Assembly: GCA_015068325.1 (NCBI GenBank)
Contig: SVKQ01000021.1
Span: 1-64,000, forward strand
Direction of reading: 5' to 3'
DNA: 64,000 bases
Source of the DNA: Oscillospiraceae bacterium
GTDB taxonomy: Bacteria; Bacillota; Clostridia; Oscillospirales; Oscillospiraceae
Part shown: piece after piece, positions 14,215 through 22,872 of the stretch
How positions within the stretch are numbered: the first letter of the stretch is position 1
Layout of the letters: each line of letters starts with the position of its first letter
The notes under the pieces: model-generated
Told to the model about the DNA's origin: nothing
Database searches by the model: none
The model's input: the letters and a program-made list of their open reading frames with translations, nothing else
Program-made: the position numbers and the translations under genes

Positions 14215-15843
14215 TTACCAGCTCTCGGAATCGTCAAAGTCCAGCAGGGACGGATCCAGCGGCTCCTCCTGCATGACAGTAGTCATATAGTCGTTGATGA
14301 TGCGCCGGATCTCCGCCCGGGAGACGGTGCGCTTGTCGGGCAGCGCATGGGGCATCCAGATGGCGTGGATATTGCGGGCGCGGAACTCATCCTCAAAGAG
14401 ACCCACCACGCCCTGCATGCCCTTGCACTGCAGTTGGTCATACATCATAACCATGTCGCAGTGGAAACGCTCCATGTTCTCCCACAGCTCGAAAATGTGG
14501 TGCATACCGCCCACGGCCATGCGGCGCATGGGCGCCCACTCGTGGTAGCGGGCCATATCCAGCAACGTATCATCCAGGTCGTCGGTGCGGATGGTCATGT
14601 CGAACATCAGCGAGTCCATGTTGATCACACAGTTGAGGCCCCAGCAGTTGTAGGCCCAGGTGCACCAATGGGAGTAGTACAGCGGCGCGCAGGACCAAGC
14701 GATGACCCGGTGGCGGGTCTTGGGGAAGGTCTCGATCTTCTCGGCCACGCACTTCTCCATGATCCGGCGCACCTTTTTGTCGGTGTCGTGCCAGATGGGG
14801 TGGTCGCCGTACTGGGTCTGGTAGATTCGGTACAGGGCCTGGGCCACGCCGTTGATGGGATAATAGGGTGTGTTGGCATCCACATCCCACTTCTCCCACT
14901 CGAAGCGCTGCAGCTTGTTTTGGCTCTCCAGCTTCTCCCTCAGCAACTTCAGGTTGGGCGCCACGCCGGTCTGCTCCTCCACGAATTTCCACAGCTCCCG
15001 GATCTCGTTGGCGCAATGCTCCTGCACCAGCGGATCGTCAAACTGCATGGGCTGGGGCATGGCGAACAAGGGCACGTCCATGAACCAGTCCTGCACCGCC
15101 GTGCTGGCCACGGAACCGTCGCAGGCCTCGTTTGTGGTCACCATGAAAGGCGCATAGTCGGGCATGTCATCCAATACGAAGAGGCCCGCCTCCGCCTGAC
15201 ACATGGGACAAGGATCACCCGGCAGACCGATAGACTGCACCGCGTCGATATAGTTGAGCACCGTGTGGTTATTGACGTGGCATGTGACGAAATAGGGGAT
15301 CATCTCCATGGGAATGTGCTTGAACCGGTCGGCCCAGGGATAGAACACGCCGCCCCAGACCGTCTCTTTGTGGGCGATGGCGTGGTACCAAGCATCGTTG
15401 TGCTCTCCACCGCGCAGGTTGCCGTCGGCCTTGAACATATCCATAAACTGGTTGATGCTCACATTCACCATGGCCCGGTAGTGCCAGGCGGAGGCACGCA
15501 GCGCCTCACCCCGCATGCCCTCCAGGCCGCGGTCAAACCAGTGAAGCACCGGCAGATATGTCTGGCCCATCCAGCGGTAGCGCCACAGCCCCCTGGCAAA
15601 TGTCACCGGCCCGCCGAAGCGCATGATGTCCATCACCATGTGGGCGTAGTTATAGAGCCAGATGTTGTGGAAATAATAGAAGGTGTCCTTGACGCCGCGC
15701 CATTCCCGGTGCTTATAGAGGCCGGTCTTGGACTGATACAGGTCGCCCAGCCGCTGCTCACCGTGGGGCTTGCCGTACCAGAAATCCTTCGCCAGCTTCT
15801 TCCAGTCGGTGCTTTTCAGCTTCTGCAGGTCGAGCTTTTTCAT
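14215..15843 (-). CDS. 2-hydroxyacyl-CoA dehydratase D-component family protein (large, 542 aa)
   Basis: 542 residues, longer than the usual 370-430. The C-terminal part shows the family hallmarks: VVGLFEDEFRARNIHAIW and PDKRTVSRAEIRRIINDY near the end, and several cysteines (GDPCPMCQAEAG, SCAPLYYSHWCTWAYNC). The family holds a [4Fe-4S] cluster and uses ketyl-radical chemistry to dehydrate 2-hydroxyacyl-CoA, or reduces aromatic CoA esters. It overlaps the previous gene by 4 bases (ATGA), indicating a heterodimer. The N-terminal 200 residues are unusual and aromatic-rich. Exact substrate unknown. Confidence 0.7.
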   Translation of the reverse strand: MKKLDLQKLKSTDWKKLAKDFWYGKPHGEQRLGDLYQSKTGLYKHREWRGVKDTFYYFHNIWLYNYAHMVMDIMRFGGPVTFARGLWRYRWMGQTYLPVLHWFDRGLEGMRGEALRASAWHYRAMVNVSINQFMDMFKADGNLRGGEHNDAWYHAIAHKETVWGGVFYPWADRFKHIPMEMIPYFVTCHVNNHTVLNYIDAVQSIGLPGDPCPMCQAEAGLFVLDDMPDYAPFMVTTNEACDGSVASTAVQDWFMDVPLFAMPQPMQFDDPLVQEHCANEIRELWKFVEEQTGVAPNLKLLREKLESQNKLQRFEWEKWDVDANTPYYPINGVAQALYRIYQTQYGDHPIWHDTDKKVRRIMEKCVAEKIETFPKTRHRVIAWSCAPLYYSHWCTWAYNCWGLNCVINMDSLMFDMTIRTDDLDDTLLDMARYHEWAPMRRMAVGGMHHIFELWENMERFHCDMVMMYDQLQCKGMQGVVGLFEDEFRARNIHAIWMPHALPDKRTVSRAEIRRIINDYMTTVMQEEPLDPSLLDFDDSESW

Positions 15844-17033
15844 CTCTTCGCCTCCCCCTGGATCTTCTTGATCTCCACGCTCTCGATAAAGGCCTGGAAC
15901 CGGGTGCGCAGCTGGCCGGAGGCGGAGTTGACGTATTCCTTTTCAATAGAGCAGGTGGGGATGCCGAAATCCCGCGGCAGGATCAGCGCGTCCATCATCC
16001 GCTCGTAGCTCCAGTACTCGCAGAACTTGTTGGAGGCCACAATCAAACCGTCCGCCTTGTACTCCCGCACGATGTCGGCCAGGTACTTCTTGCGGCCCCG
16101 CATCTCCTCCTTGGGCATGAAGCGCGGACACATGCTGGTGTTCAGATAGTGGTGGGCGATGGCGTCCAGCGGACTCTGGCCCTCTGCCACCGCGATCTCC
16201 TCCCGGCCCGGCAGACTGCCGTAGCAGTACCGATCGGCCACCACCAGGGCGCCGCAGCTCTCGATAAGGGCGGTGAAATTGGGATCATCGTTCTCCGCGC
16301 CGGCCAACACCACTTTGACGCGCCAGGCGGGCTTCCTGTCCGGCTCCCGGGTCCGCAGCTCCTCCGCCGTTTCCCGCAGATAGGGCAGGATCATGTCCTT
16401 GGGACAGGTCTGCGTCACCAACTGGATCACGTGGAACTCATAACCGGTGATGGTGGGCACGTCCAGCTTGCGATAGCTGCCGATCTCGGTGATCAGGCGG
16501 CAAACCTCGTTGTGCTGGGCGATGGCCGCCAGCAGCGTCTCGTCGGAGGTGTCGACGCCGAACTTCTCCGCCAGCTTGTCCAGTACATGGGCCTGTAGCT
16601 GCTTGCGGAAGTGCTCCATGCTGTTTTCCGACTTCTTGAAGGGCACATCTGTGAACTCGCAGAAAAAATTCGGGTTCTGGATGATATCCATCTGCTGCAG
16701 ATGCTCCTGAAAGCGGCAGGTGACGGTGCAGGTCTCAGTAGCCATCTGTGCGTCGATGAAATTGAAGCCTCCCTCCAGCGCCCGCTCCATCAGGCTGCGC
16801 CCATAATGGCAGGTGCGGCCGGACATGTAATAGGTGGCCATCTCAGGCGACGTGCTGCGGGGTGCCCGTAGCCGGACGGAGAAACAGCCGGACAGGTCCA
16901 GGAGAACTTCCGGCATGAAATAGCAGGTATAGCCCAGAGCCTTGCGTCCCTCCTCCCGCGCCCTCTTGACCAGGTCGTTGTTGGCCTCCTGCAGCAGATT
17001 CTCAAAGAAGATCAGGTGCTTCAGATCTCTCAT
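15840..17033 (-). CDS. 2-hydroxyacyl-CoA dehydratase (HgdB/BcrC-type) subunit
   Basis: 397 residues, normal for the family. Visible landmarks are GYTCYFMPEVLLDLSG (equivalent to the first cluster-ligand region), SGRTCHYGRSLME, ATETCTVTCRF, and LIVASNKFCEYWSYE followed by GIPTCSIEKEY and GQLRTRFQAFIESV. These Cys residues should bind a [4Fe-4S] cluster. The start is the ATG after GGAGGG; a TTG two codons upstream is rejected. First gene of the operon, driven by a perfect consensus promoter. No activase (HgdC) gene is in the window, so activation must be provided elsewhere. Confidence 0.82.
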   Translation of the reverse strand: MRDLKHLIFFENLLQEANNDLVKRAREEGRKALGYTCYFMPEVLLDLSGCFSVRLRAPRSTSPEMATYYMSGRTCHYGRSLMERALEGGFNFIDAQMATETCTVTCRFQEHLQQMDIIQNPNFFCEFTDVPFKKSENSMEHFRKQLQAHVLDKLAEKFGVDTSDETLLAAIAQHNEVCRLITEIGSYRKLDVPTITGYEFHVIQLVTQTCPKDMILPYLRETAEELRTREPDRKPAWRVKVVLAGAENDDPNFTALIESCGALVVADRYCYGSLPGREEIAVAEGQSPLDAIAHHYLNTSMCPRFMPKEEMRGRKKYLADIVREYKADGLIVASNKFCEYWSYERMMDALILPRDFGIPTCSIEKEYVNSASGQLRTRFQAFIESVEIKKIQGEAKR

Positions 17034-17094
17034 GGGCAAGCCCTCCTCTATTTCCAGCCGCCGTTTTCTGTCCCCGCCGACAGCTTACGGAAAA

Positions 17095-17123
17095 ATTATA
17101 CATAATCGTCCATTTTCTGTCAA
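17095..17123 (-). promoter_or_regulatory. Perfect consensus promoter of the dehydratase-like operon
   Basis: On the minus strand TTGACA (17118-17123), exactly 17 bases, and TATAAT (17095-17100): both hexamers match the consensus exactly. The start codon is 62 bases downstream. Confidence 0.9.
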
Positions 17124-17169
17124 TTATTCTTGTCGATTTTACTCAAAATTTCCATCTGCAGTGCTGCAA

Positions 17170-17198
17170 TTGACTTCCATCATGCGGCATGCTACAAT
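17170..17198 (+). promoter_or_regulatory. Promoter of the His-rich protein / CooT operon
   Basis: TTGACT (17170-17175), a 17-base spacer and TACAAT (17193-17198); the start codon is 28 bases downstream. Confidence 0.8.
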
Positions 17199-17225
17199 GG
17201 AAAAAATACGACAGGGGGCCTTATC

Positions 17226-17474
17226 ATGTGTGAGCAAAGCCACGACCATCTCCATGACCATCATCATGTGCATCAGGCGCCGTTTTCTCCGGAGGAACGG
17301 TTGGCGCTGCTGACCTATATGCTGAGCCACAACCGCCACCACGCTGAGGAGCTCCACGATCTGGCCCACGGGACAGAGGGTGAGGCCGCCCGGCTGCTCC
17401 ACGACGCCGTGGCCGCCTACGAGAGTGGGAACGACAAACTGGCCGAGGCCCTGTGTCTACTGAAAGGAGCGTAA
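17226..17474 (+). CDS. Small His-rich, probably metal-binding protein
   Basis: 82 residues. It begins MCEQSHDHLHDHHHVHQ, a histidine-rich string with nine His in about fifteen residues, followed by a predicted helical body with AEELHDLAHGTEGEAARLLHDA. Such clusters usually bind nickel, cobalt or zinc. It sits 4 bases upstream of a CooT-family nickel-binding protein, which supports a nickel-handling role. The start codon follows a GGGGG purine site by 6-7 bases. No known family is named with certainty. Confidence 0.75.
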   Translation: MCEQSHDHLHDHHHVHQAPFSPEERLALLTYMLSHNRHHAEELHDLAHGTEGEAARLLHDAVAAYESGNDKLAEALCLLKGA

Positions 17475-17478
17475 AGGG

Positions 17479-17694
17479 ATGTGCCTTTCCACCGTATATG
17501 CCATCAGGGGTAAGGATCGTCAACCGCTCCTCAGAAATGTAGCCTCCGTCCGCATGCAGGACGGCAGGCTGGTATTCACTGACATCATGGGCATCCCCAC
17601 TGTCGTGGACGCCGCCATCGAGCGTATCGATCTGATGGACAACTATATCTATATCCGCGAGACGACCGCCCCGGAGGCAGCGCAATCTCTTTGA
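17479..17694 (+). CDS. cooT: CooT-family nickel-binding protein
   Basis: 71 residues. The start MCLSTVYAIRG, the central VASVRMQDGRLVFTDIMGIPTVVDAAIERIDLMDNYIYIRE and the overall length match the CooT family, whose conserved N-terminal Cys2 binds nickel in known members and which helps deliver nickel to carbon monoxide dehydrogenase. No such dehydrogenase gene lies in the window. The start overlaps the AAAGGAG/GGG context of the preceding gene's end, implying translational coupling. Confidence 0.85.
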   Translation: MCLSTVYAIRGKDRQPLLRNVASVRMQDGRLVFTDIMGIPTVVDAAIERIDLMDNYIYIRETTAPEAAQSL

Positions 17695-17764
17695 TCGTGG
17701 GCCCCAATGTTTGGGTGACAAGGGCAGGACACCCCTCCTTACCGTGCCGCTTCGACCTGTGACA

Positions 17765-17805
17765 GTAAAAAAAGGAGCCGCTCCAGCCGGAGCGGCTTCT
17801 TATTA
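17765..17805. terminator. Bidirectional terminator between cooT and the M20 peptidase gene
   Basis: AGCCGCTCC (17776-17784) and GGAGCGGCT (17789-17797) form the stem. There are T-rich tails on both strands: TCTTATTATTC on plus, and CCTTTTTTTACTG on minus. Confidence 0.85.
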
Positions 17806-17907
17806 TTCTGTTCCAAGCGATCCTGCGCTTTCCTACGCTGTAAGCACAGCGAAATGTGGGGCTGTATCACAGCAGGCCCTGTGTCGTCCTTCCTCGCCTG
17901 CACACGG

Positions 17908-19200
17908 CTATTCTACCAGGGTCAGGATAAGCTGCGTCAGCGTCCGGACCGCCAGCGGCATGACTGCCTCATCAAAATCAAAGCGTTCACTGTGGTGGGG
18001 GGCGGCGATGGCAGAGCCCAGCATCAGTTCCGTGGCTTGGCCGCCCTGCTCCTGCACGCGGCGCATCATGGTTGTCACGTCCTCGCTGGCCCGGAAATGG
18101 AAGGCCGGCACCACCTCTATCACGCCAGGCTGCCGCCCCAGGAATTCACAGACCCGCTTCGCCAGCGCGCTGCTGCAATCCGCCGAGCCGGCGCGGCCCA
18201 TGATGCGGTGCTCCACCGTACAGCCGTACATGGCCGCTGCCGCCTCGCACACCCGCAGGGCGGAAGACTCCATGTATGCGTTGATGGTCTCCGTCTCGCC
18301 CCGGGTCTCCACACCCATCCGGGCCTCCGAGGGGATCACGTTTCGGCCCGCCACAGATACCAGCGAGCCCACGTTGACGCGGCTGGCACCCTGTCCGCTG
18401 CGGGAGATAGCCAGCAGATTGGTCACAGCCGTCGCGGCTGCCGCCAGCGCGTTGCGGCCCTCCTCCGGACACAGCCCCGCGTGGGCACCCCTGCCGTGAA
18501 AAGTCACATCCATCTTCGTGCTGGCCAGAAAACCGTAGGCGCTGGCCGCGATGGTCCCCACCGGCTCCAGTCCCAGGCCAATGTGCATACCCAGAAAGAT
18601 GTCCACACCGTCCAGTACGCCGGCGGCCGTCATGCTGGCCGCGCCGCCGGCCCCCTCCTCCGCCGGCTGGAAGATGATCTTCACCTGCCCGCGGAGCTCT
18701 CCCCGGCGTGCCCACAGCGATTCGGCCAGGCACACACCGATAGCGGTGTGTCCGTCGTGTCCGCAGCCGTGCATGCATCCCTCGTGGTGGGAAGCAAAAC
18801 CCTCCCGAACCGGCCGGTGAGCTTCGTCACCGCTCTCCGCCAGCCGGTTGCAATCCAGATCCACCCGCACGGCCACCGTCTTGCCCGGCTGATCGCCCCG
18901 GATCACGGCCACGCAGCCGGTATAGCCGCCGGTCAGCTGAGCCAGCAATTTCTCGTCGCAGCCCTCCTCCCGGGCCCGCTGCAGAGCTTCCCCGTGGTCG
19001 TCCGGCAAACCGTACATGGCCTTTGGGCAGTGCAGCGCCCGGCCGTACAGCACGGGAATCCCTTGCTGCTGTAGTTCCCGGATCACCCTGCAGGTGGTGC
19101 GGTACTCGTACCACGCGGGTTCCGGATACCGGTGCAGTTCCCGCCTAAGCGCCGTCAGGCGCTCCGCCAGCGGGTCGTATCCCATCACGTCAGTGTGCAT
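17908..19200 (-). CDS. M20-family amidohydrolase (AbgA/hippurate hydrolase type)
   Basis: 430-residue metallopeptidase of the amidohydrolase subfamily that removes acyl groups from N-acyl amino acids. Metal ligands are in GCGHDGHTA, and the bimetal Glu pair is in FQPAEEGAGG; the RVDLD strand and an insertion forming the lid domain (FHGRGAHAGLCPEEGRNALA) complete the family pattern. The start is the ATG after AGGAGG, eleven codons inside an earlier GTG-type frame. It stands alone between two terminators. Likely soluble. Possible substrates include N-acetyl amino acids, hippurate or p-aminobenzoyl-glutamate. Confidence 0.9.
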   Translation of the reverse strand: MHTDVMGYDPLAERLTALRRELHRYPEPAWYEYRTTCRVIRELQQQGIPVLYGRALHCPKAMYGLPDDHGEALQRAREEGCDEKLLAQLTGGYTGCVAVIRGDQPGKTVAVRVDLDCNRLAESGDEAHRPVREGFASHHEGCMHGCGHDGHTAIGVCLAESLWARRGELRGQVKIIFQPAEEGAGGAASMTAAGVLDGVDIFLGMHIGLGLEPVGTIAASAYGFLASTKMDVTFHGRGAHAGLCPEEGRNALAAAATAVTNLLAISRSGQGASRVNVGSLVSVAGRNVIPSEARMGVETRGETETINAYMESSALRVCEAAAAMYGCTVEHRIMGRAGSADCSSALAKRVCEFLGRQPGVIEVVPAFHFRASEDVTTMMRRVQEQGGQATELMLGSAIAAPHHSERFDFDEAVMPLAVRTLTQLILTLVE

Positions 19201-19292
19201 ATGCTCTCCTCCTGTCGTCGGGCCCATGCCCATGCACTCATATTAGTCCCCCCGGTGTCCCTTGTCCAGCCTTTTTTCCTCCTCGCCGGACA

Positions 19293-19327
19293 ACTGAAAA
19301 AGACGGCCCGCAGGCCGTCTTTTTTCT
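19293..19327 (-). terminator. Terminator of the uppP-ftsK operon
   Basis: AAAAAGACGGCC and GGCCGTCTTTTTT at 19297-19325 form a perfect stem with a 4-base loop and T tracts in both directions; it is positioned 14 bases after the ftsK stop. Confidence 0.9.
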
Positions 19328-19338
19328 GTGGTGATCTC

Positions 19339-21852
19339 TCAATCCAGCGCATCGTGACTGTCGAATATGTCGCTGATGGTGCCAGAGCGGTCGATCTCCG
19401 GCTGCGGCACGGTCTCACCGCCCCCCTGCTTCATCTGCATCTCCTGCCACTGGGCGCGGGTGATCAGCAGCTGTCGGGGTCTGGAGCCCTCGAAGGGACC
19501 CACGATGCCCCGCTCCTCCATCTGGTCCACCAGACGGGCGGCCCGGGAATAGCCCAGCTTCAGCCGCCGCTGCAGCATGGACACGCTGGCCGAGCCCACC
19601 TCCAGCAGTACCTCCACGGCGGCCGGCAGCAGCTCGTCGCCGTCGTCGCCGGCAGCCTCATCCTCGGCGGCGGCCTTGGAGCCCTTCTCCTCCTTCTTCA
19701 GCGCCGTCTCGATCTGGTCGATGACGCTCTGGTCATAGTGGGCCTCGCCGCTGTCCTTCACAAAGGCCACCACCCGCTCGATCTCCTCCGGGGTAATGAA
19801 GCAACCCTGCACCCGCAGGGGCTTCTGCATGCCCAGGGGGAAGTACAGCATGTCGCCCTTGCCCACCAGCTTCTCGGCACCGGTGGTATCCAGGATGATA
19901 CGGCTCTCCAGCGAGGAGGCCACCGCAAAGGCGATGCGGCTGGGGATATTGGCCTTCATGAGGCCGGTGATCACGTCGGCACTGGGCCGCTGGGTGGCAA
20001 TGACCAGATGCATGCCGGCAGCGCGGCCCATCTGAGCCACCCGACAGATGGACTCCTCCACTTCCTTGGCGGCCACCAGCATCAGATCTGCCAGCTCGTC
20101 GATGACCACCACCACGGTGGGCAGCTTCTTCAGTTCCGGATCGTTCTCCGCCAGCGCGTTGAAGCCCGCCAAATCCTTCACGCCCTTTTCCGAGAAGGTC
20201 TTGTAGCGCTTCATCATCTCAAATACCGCCCACTGCAGCGCGCCGGCGGCTTTTTTGGGATCGGTGACCACCGGGATCAGCAGATGCGGGATACCGTTGT
20301 ACGGTGCCAGTTCCACCATCTTGGGGTCCACCATGATGAAGCGCACCTCATCCGGCGTGGATTTGTAGAGCAGGCTGACGATCAGCGAATTGGTGCACAC
20401 GGACTTGCCGGAGCCGGTGGTGCCGGCGATCAGCACGTGGGGCAGCCGGGAGATATCGCCCACGATGTTGCTGCCGCCGATGTCCTTGCCCACGGCAAAG
20501 GCCACCCGGGACTTGTGCTCGGCAAAGGCGCGGGACTCAATCACATCCCGGATGCGCACGGCGGTCACGGCCCGGTTGGGCACCTCGATGCCCACCACGG
20601 AGATCTTGTTGGGAATAGGGGCGATACGCACGCCGCTGGCACCCAGGGCCAAGGCGATGTCGTCGGAGAGATTGGTGATCTTGCTAAGCTTGACGCCCTG
20701 ATCCAGCGTGAACTCGTAGCGGGTCACGCTGGGACCGTGTACCACCTCGCCGGGGGTGGCGTCCACGCCAAAGGAGCGAAGCGTCTCCGCCAGGCGTCGG
20801 GAATTGTTGCGCAGTTCGGCGCCCACCTCGGCCACGTTGCCGGAATCATTCTGATCCAGCAGTGTGATGGGCGGATACTGATAGACCTCCTCCGCCGCAG
20901 CCTGTCCGTCCTCGATCTCTTTCGTCACCTGTGCGGCGGCGTCGGCAACCTCTGCGGGGGAAGCCTCTTTCTCCCTGCGGCGGCGGCTCTTCTTCTCCTC
21001 CGGCTTGTCCACCGGCTGTGCCGGATCCAGCACATCGGCCGGGGTACGGACCTCCGCCGGCTTGCTCACATAAAAGCTCTTGCCCTCCCGCGGGCCCAGC
21101 TCCGTCTGCTTGTCCTGGACCGGGGTGTCGTCCAGTGGAAAGTCGATGACGGGCTTAGTGCGCCGGTGGGCTCGCTCCTCCTCGCTCTGCTGCCGTGCGG
21201 TGGCCGGCAGCTCCTGGCCGAAGCTCTCGTCCCCGTCGTCATCCTCCTCTCGGGCGGCGGTGCGCTGGCGCATCGCCTCAGCCACATCGCCGGGCGTCAC
21301 ATGCATGGCGCCCATCAGTGCCGCCAGCAGCAGCACGACCAACACGATGGCGGAGATCACCTTGCCGAAAACGGCACCGAGCCCCACGGCCACCGCGCCG
21401 GATACGACGCCGCCTCCCAGCAGCGCCTGCCCGTCGCGCCACAGCGCCTTGACCATATCCAGCAAGCCTGTCTCATAGCGGCCGTGGCTCAGCAGCAGAT
21501 GCATCAATGTGCCCAGCAGCGGCACCAGCAACAGCGTGCAGGTGACACGCAGGATCACCGGACGACCCTTGTGGTCAATCAGGAACACCCCCGCCGCCGC
21601 CAGTACAATGGCTGCCAGGTAGTAGCCGTAGCCAAAAAGGCCCTTCAGCAGCCGGGCGAAAAAGGTCAGGAACAGAGCGTCCACCCGGAAATAGCTCACC
21701 ACCACGCACAGCGCCAGCAGCAGGCACACCAGGCCCCCCACCAGGCGGGCCGTGGCGTTATAGGCCGGTCTGGACGGCGCAACGGTCTTCTTTTTCTTCT
21801 GGCCGGTCCCGGATTTGCCCTTGGTATCGGTTTTCTTCTGTTTTGTTGCCAT
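19339..21852 (-). CDS. ftsK: FtsK/SpoIIIE DNA translocase
   Basis: 837 residues. Four to five N-terminal membrane helices (about residues 30-200) anchor it; a charged linker of about 200 residues follows, then the motor domain with VVHGPSVTRYEF, Walker A AGTTGSGKS near residue 480, Walker B TVVVVIDELADLM, and ATQRPSADVITG. The C-terminal gamma winged helix (VSMLQRRLKLGYSRAARLVDQME) reads orienting DNA sequences. It pumps chromosome DNA through the division or sporulation septum. The start codon is the ATG after GAGG; a longer reading 59 codons upstream has no support. It follows uppP by 8 bases and is likely cotranscribed. Confidence 0.95.
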   Translation of the reverse strand: MATKQKKTDTKGKSGTGQKKKKTVAPSRPAYNATARLVGGLVCLLLALCVVVSYFRVDALFLTFFARLLKGLFGYGYYLAAIVLAAAGVFLIDHKGRPVILRVTCTLLLVPLLGTLMHLLLSHGRYETGLLDMVKALWRDGQALLGGGVVSGAVAVGLGAVFGKVISAIVLVVLLLAALMGAMHVTPGDVAEAMRQRTAAREEDDDGDESFGQELPATARQQSEEERAHRRTKPVIDFPLDDTPVQDKQTELGPREGKSFYVSKPAEVRTPADVLDPAQPVDKPEEKKSRRRREKEASPAEVADAAAQVTKEIEDGQAAAEEVYQYPPITLLDQNDSGNVAEVGAELRNNSRRLAETLRSFGVDATPGEVVHGPSVTRYEFTLDQGVKLSKITNLSDDIALALGASGVRIAPIPNKISVVGIEVPNRAVTAVRIRDVIESRAFAEHKSRVAFAVGKDIGGSNIVGDISRLPHVLIAGTTGSGKSVCTNSLIVSLLYKSTPDEVRFIMVDPKMVELAPYNGIPHLLIPVVTDPKKAAGALQWAVFEMMKRYKTFSEKGVKDLAGFNALAENDPELKKLPTVVVVIDELADLMLVAAKEVEESICRVAQMGRAAGMHLVIATQRPSADVITGLMKANIPSRIAFAVASSLESRIILDTTGAEKLVGKGDMLYFPLGMQKPLRVQGCFITPEEIERVVAFVKDSGEAHYDQSVIDQIETALKKEEKGSKAAAEDEAAGDDGDELLPAAVEVLLEVGSASVSMLQRRLKLGYSRAARLVDQMEERGIVGPFEGSRPRQLLITRAQWQEMQMKQGGGETVPQPEIDRSGTISDIFDSHDALD

Positions 21853-21860
21853 ATCGTTCC

Positions 21861-22688
21861 TCACTTGATGATATTCAGCACCAGTGTCAGCAGGCCCACG
21901 GCCCAGCAGTAGTAGGCAAAGGCGCCGAAGCGCCCCTTCTCGGCGATCATCCGCAGCAGTCTGATACACAGGTAACCCACCACCGCCGCCGTGATGACAC
22001 CCACCAGGTATACCGGCACCTGGCCCCAATCGATTCCGGTCTCCAGCGCGTCCTTCAGACTCAGGATATTGGCGCCCAGCACCGCCGGAATGGAGAGCAG
22101 AAAGGCAAAGCGCACGGCAAATCGTCTTTCAAAACCGCTGAAGCAGCCGGCGGTGATGGTCATACCGGAGCGGGAGATGCCGGGCATGGTCGCCAGCGCC
22201 TGCCCCACGCCCACCACCACCGCGTCCAGCCAAGTGGCGCTGCGCTCGTCCTTGCGGCCCTTGTGGATCAGGTCGCAGGCGAACAGCAGAAAACCGGTGA
22301 CGATCAGCGCCGCCCCCACGAAGGGCATGCTGTTGGCCAGCCCCTGCACCTTCTTGTGTACCGGCAGGACCAGAAACAGCGGCAGTGTGCCGATGATGAT
22401 CAGCAGGATCAGCCGGCGGGCCGGCGGCACGGGCGTGGGGGTACTGCGGTGCGCTGCATCACCGATCCCCCGGAAAAACTCCCGTACCATATCCTTGACA
22501 TCCCGCCAGTAGGCCACAAACACCGCCAGCAGCGTGCCCAGGTGCAGCAGCACGTCGAAAAACTCCGGCACCTCCGTCTCCAGGCCCAACAGATTCTGGG
22601 CGATGGCCAGGTGGCCGGAGCTGGAGATGGGCAGGAATTCCGCGATGCCCTGCACCAGGCCCAGCAGGATCGATGTAAACACAGACAT
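21861..22688 (-). CDS. uppP: Undecaprenyl-diphosphatase UppP (BacA)
   Basis: 275 residues with about eight membrane segments. It has the family hallmarks GIAEFLPISSSGHL near the N-terminus, the MPGISRSG motif in the second half and the closing WAVGLLTLVLNI. It removes a phosphate from undecaprenyl diphosphate to recycle the lipid carrier of cell-wall synthesis; loss sensitises cells to bacitracin. The start has AGGAGAG with a 6-base spacer. The gene precedes ftsK. Confidence 0.95.
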   Translation of the reverse strand: MSVFTSILLGLVQGIAEFLPISSSGHLAIAQNLLGLETEVPEFFDVLLHLGTLLAVFVAYWRDVKDMVREFFRGIGDAAHRSTPTPVPPARRLILLIIIGTLPLFLVLPVHKKVQGLANSMPFVGAALIVTGFLLFACDLIHKGRKDERSATWLDAVVVGVGQALATMPGISRSGMTITAGCFSGFERRFAVRFAFLLSIPAVLGANILSLKDALETGIDWGQVPVYLVGVITAAVVGYLCIRLLRMIAEKGRFGAFAYYCWAVGLLTLVLNIIK

Positions 22689-22829
22689 AGGACACTCTCC
22701 TGTCTCTCAGATTTCCCCGCGGCACGCCGACCTCGCTCGGCTGCCGATACTGCGCCAATGTTACTCTATCGTAGTAGTATACCATGGCCCGGAAGAAAAT
22801 GCCACCCTTATTTCTTCTGAAAGCGGCAA

Positions 22830-22868
22830 AAGGGATACCCGATCTCAACGGGGAGATCGGGTATCCAC
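22830..22868 (-). terminator. rnc terminator
   Basis: GGATACCCGATCTC at 22833-22846 pairs exactly with GAGATCGGGTATCC at 22853-22866. On the minus strand CTTTTGCC follows. Confidence 0.8.
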
Positions 22869-22872
22869 GTCG

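Noticed and set aside
19132-21912. 926-codon plus-strand reading frame opposite ftsK
   Set aside because: Shadow of the ftsK codons; low-complexity H, Q and G-rich composition and no start signal.
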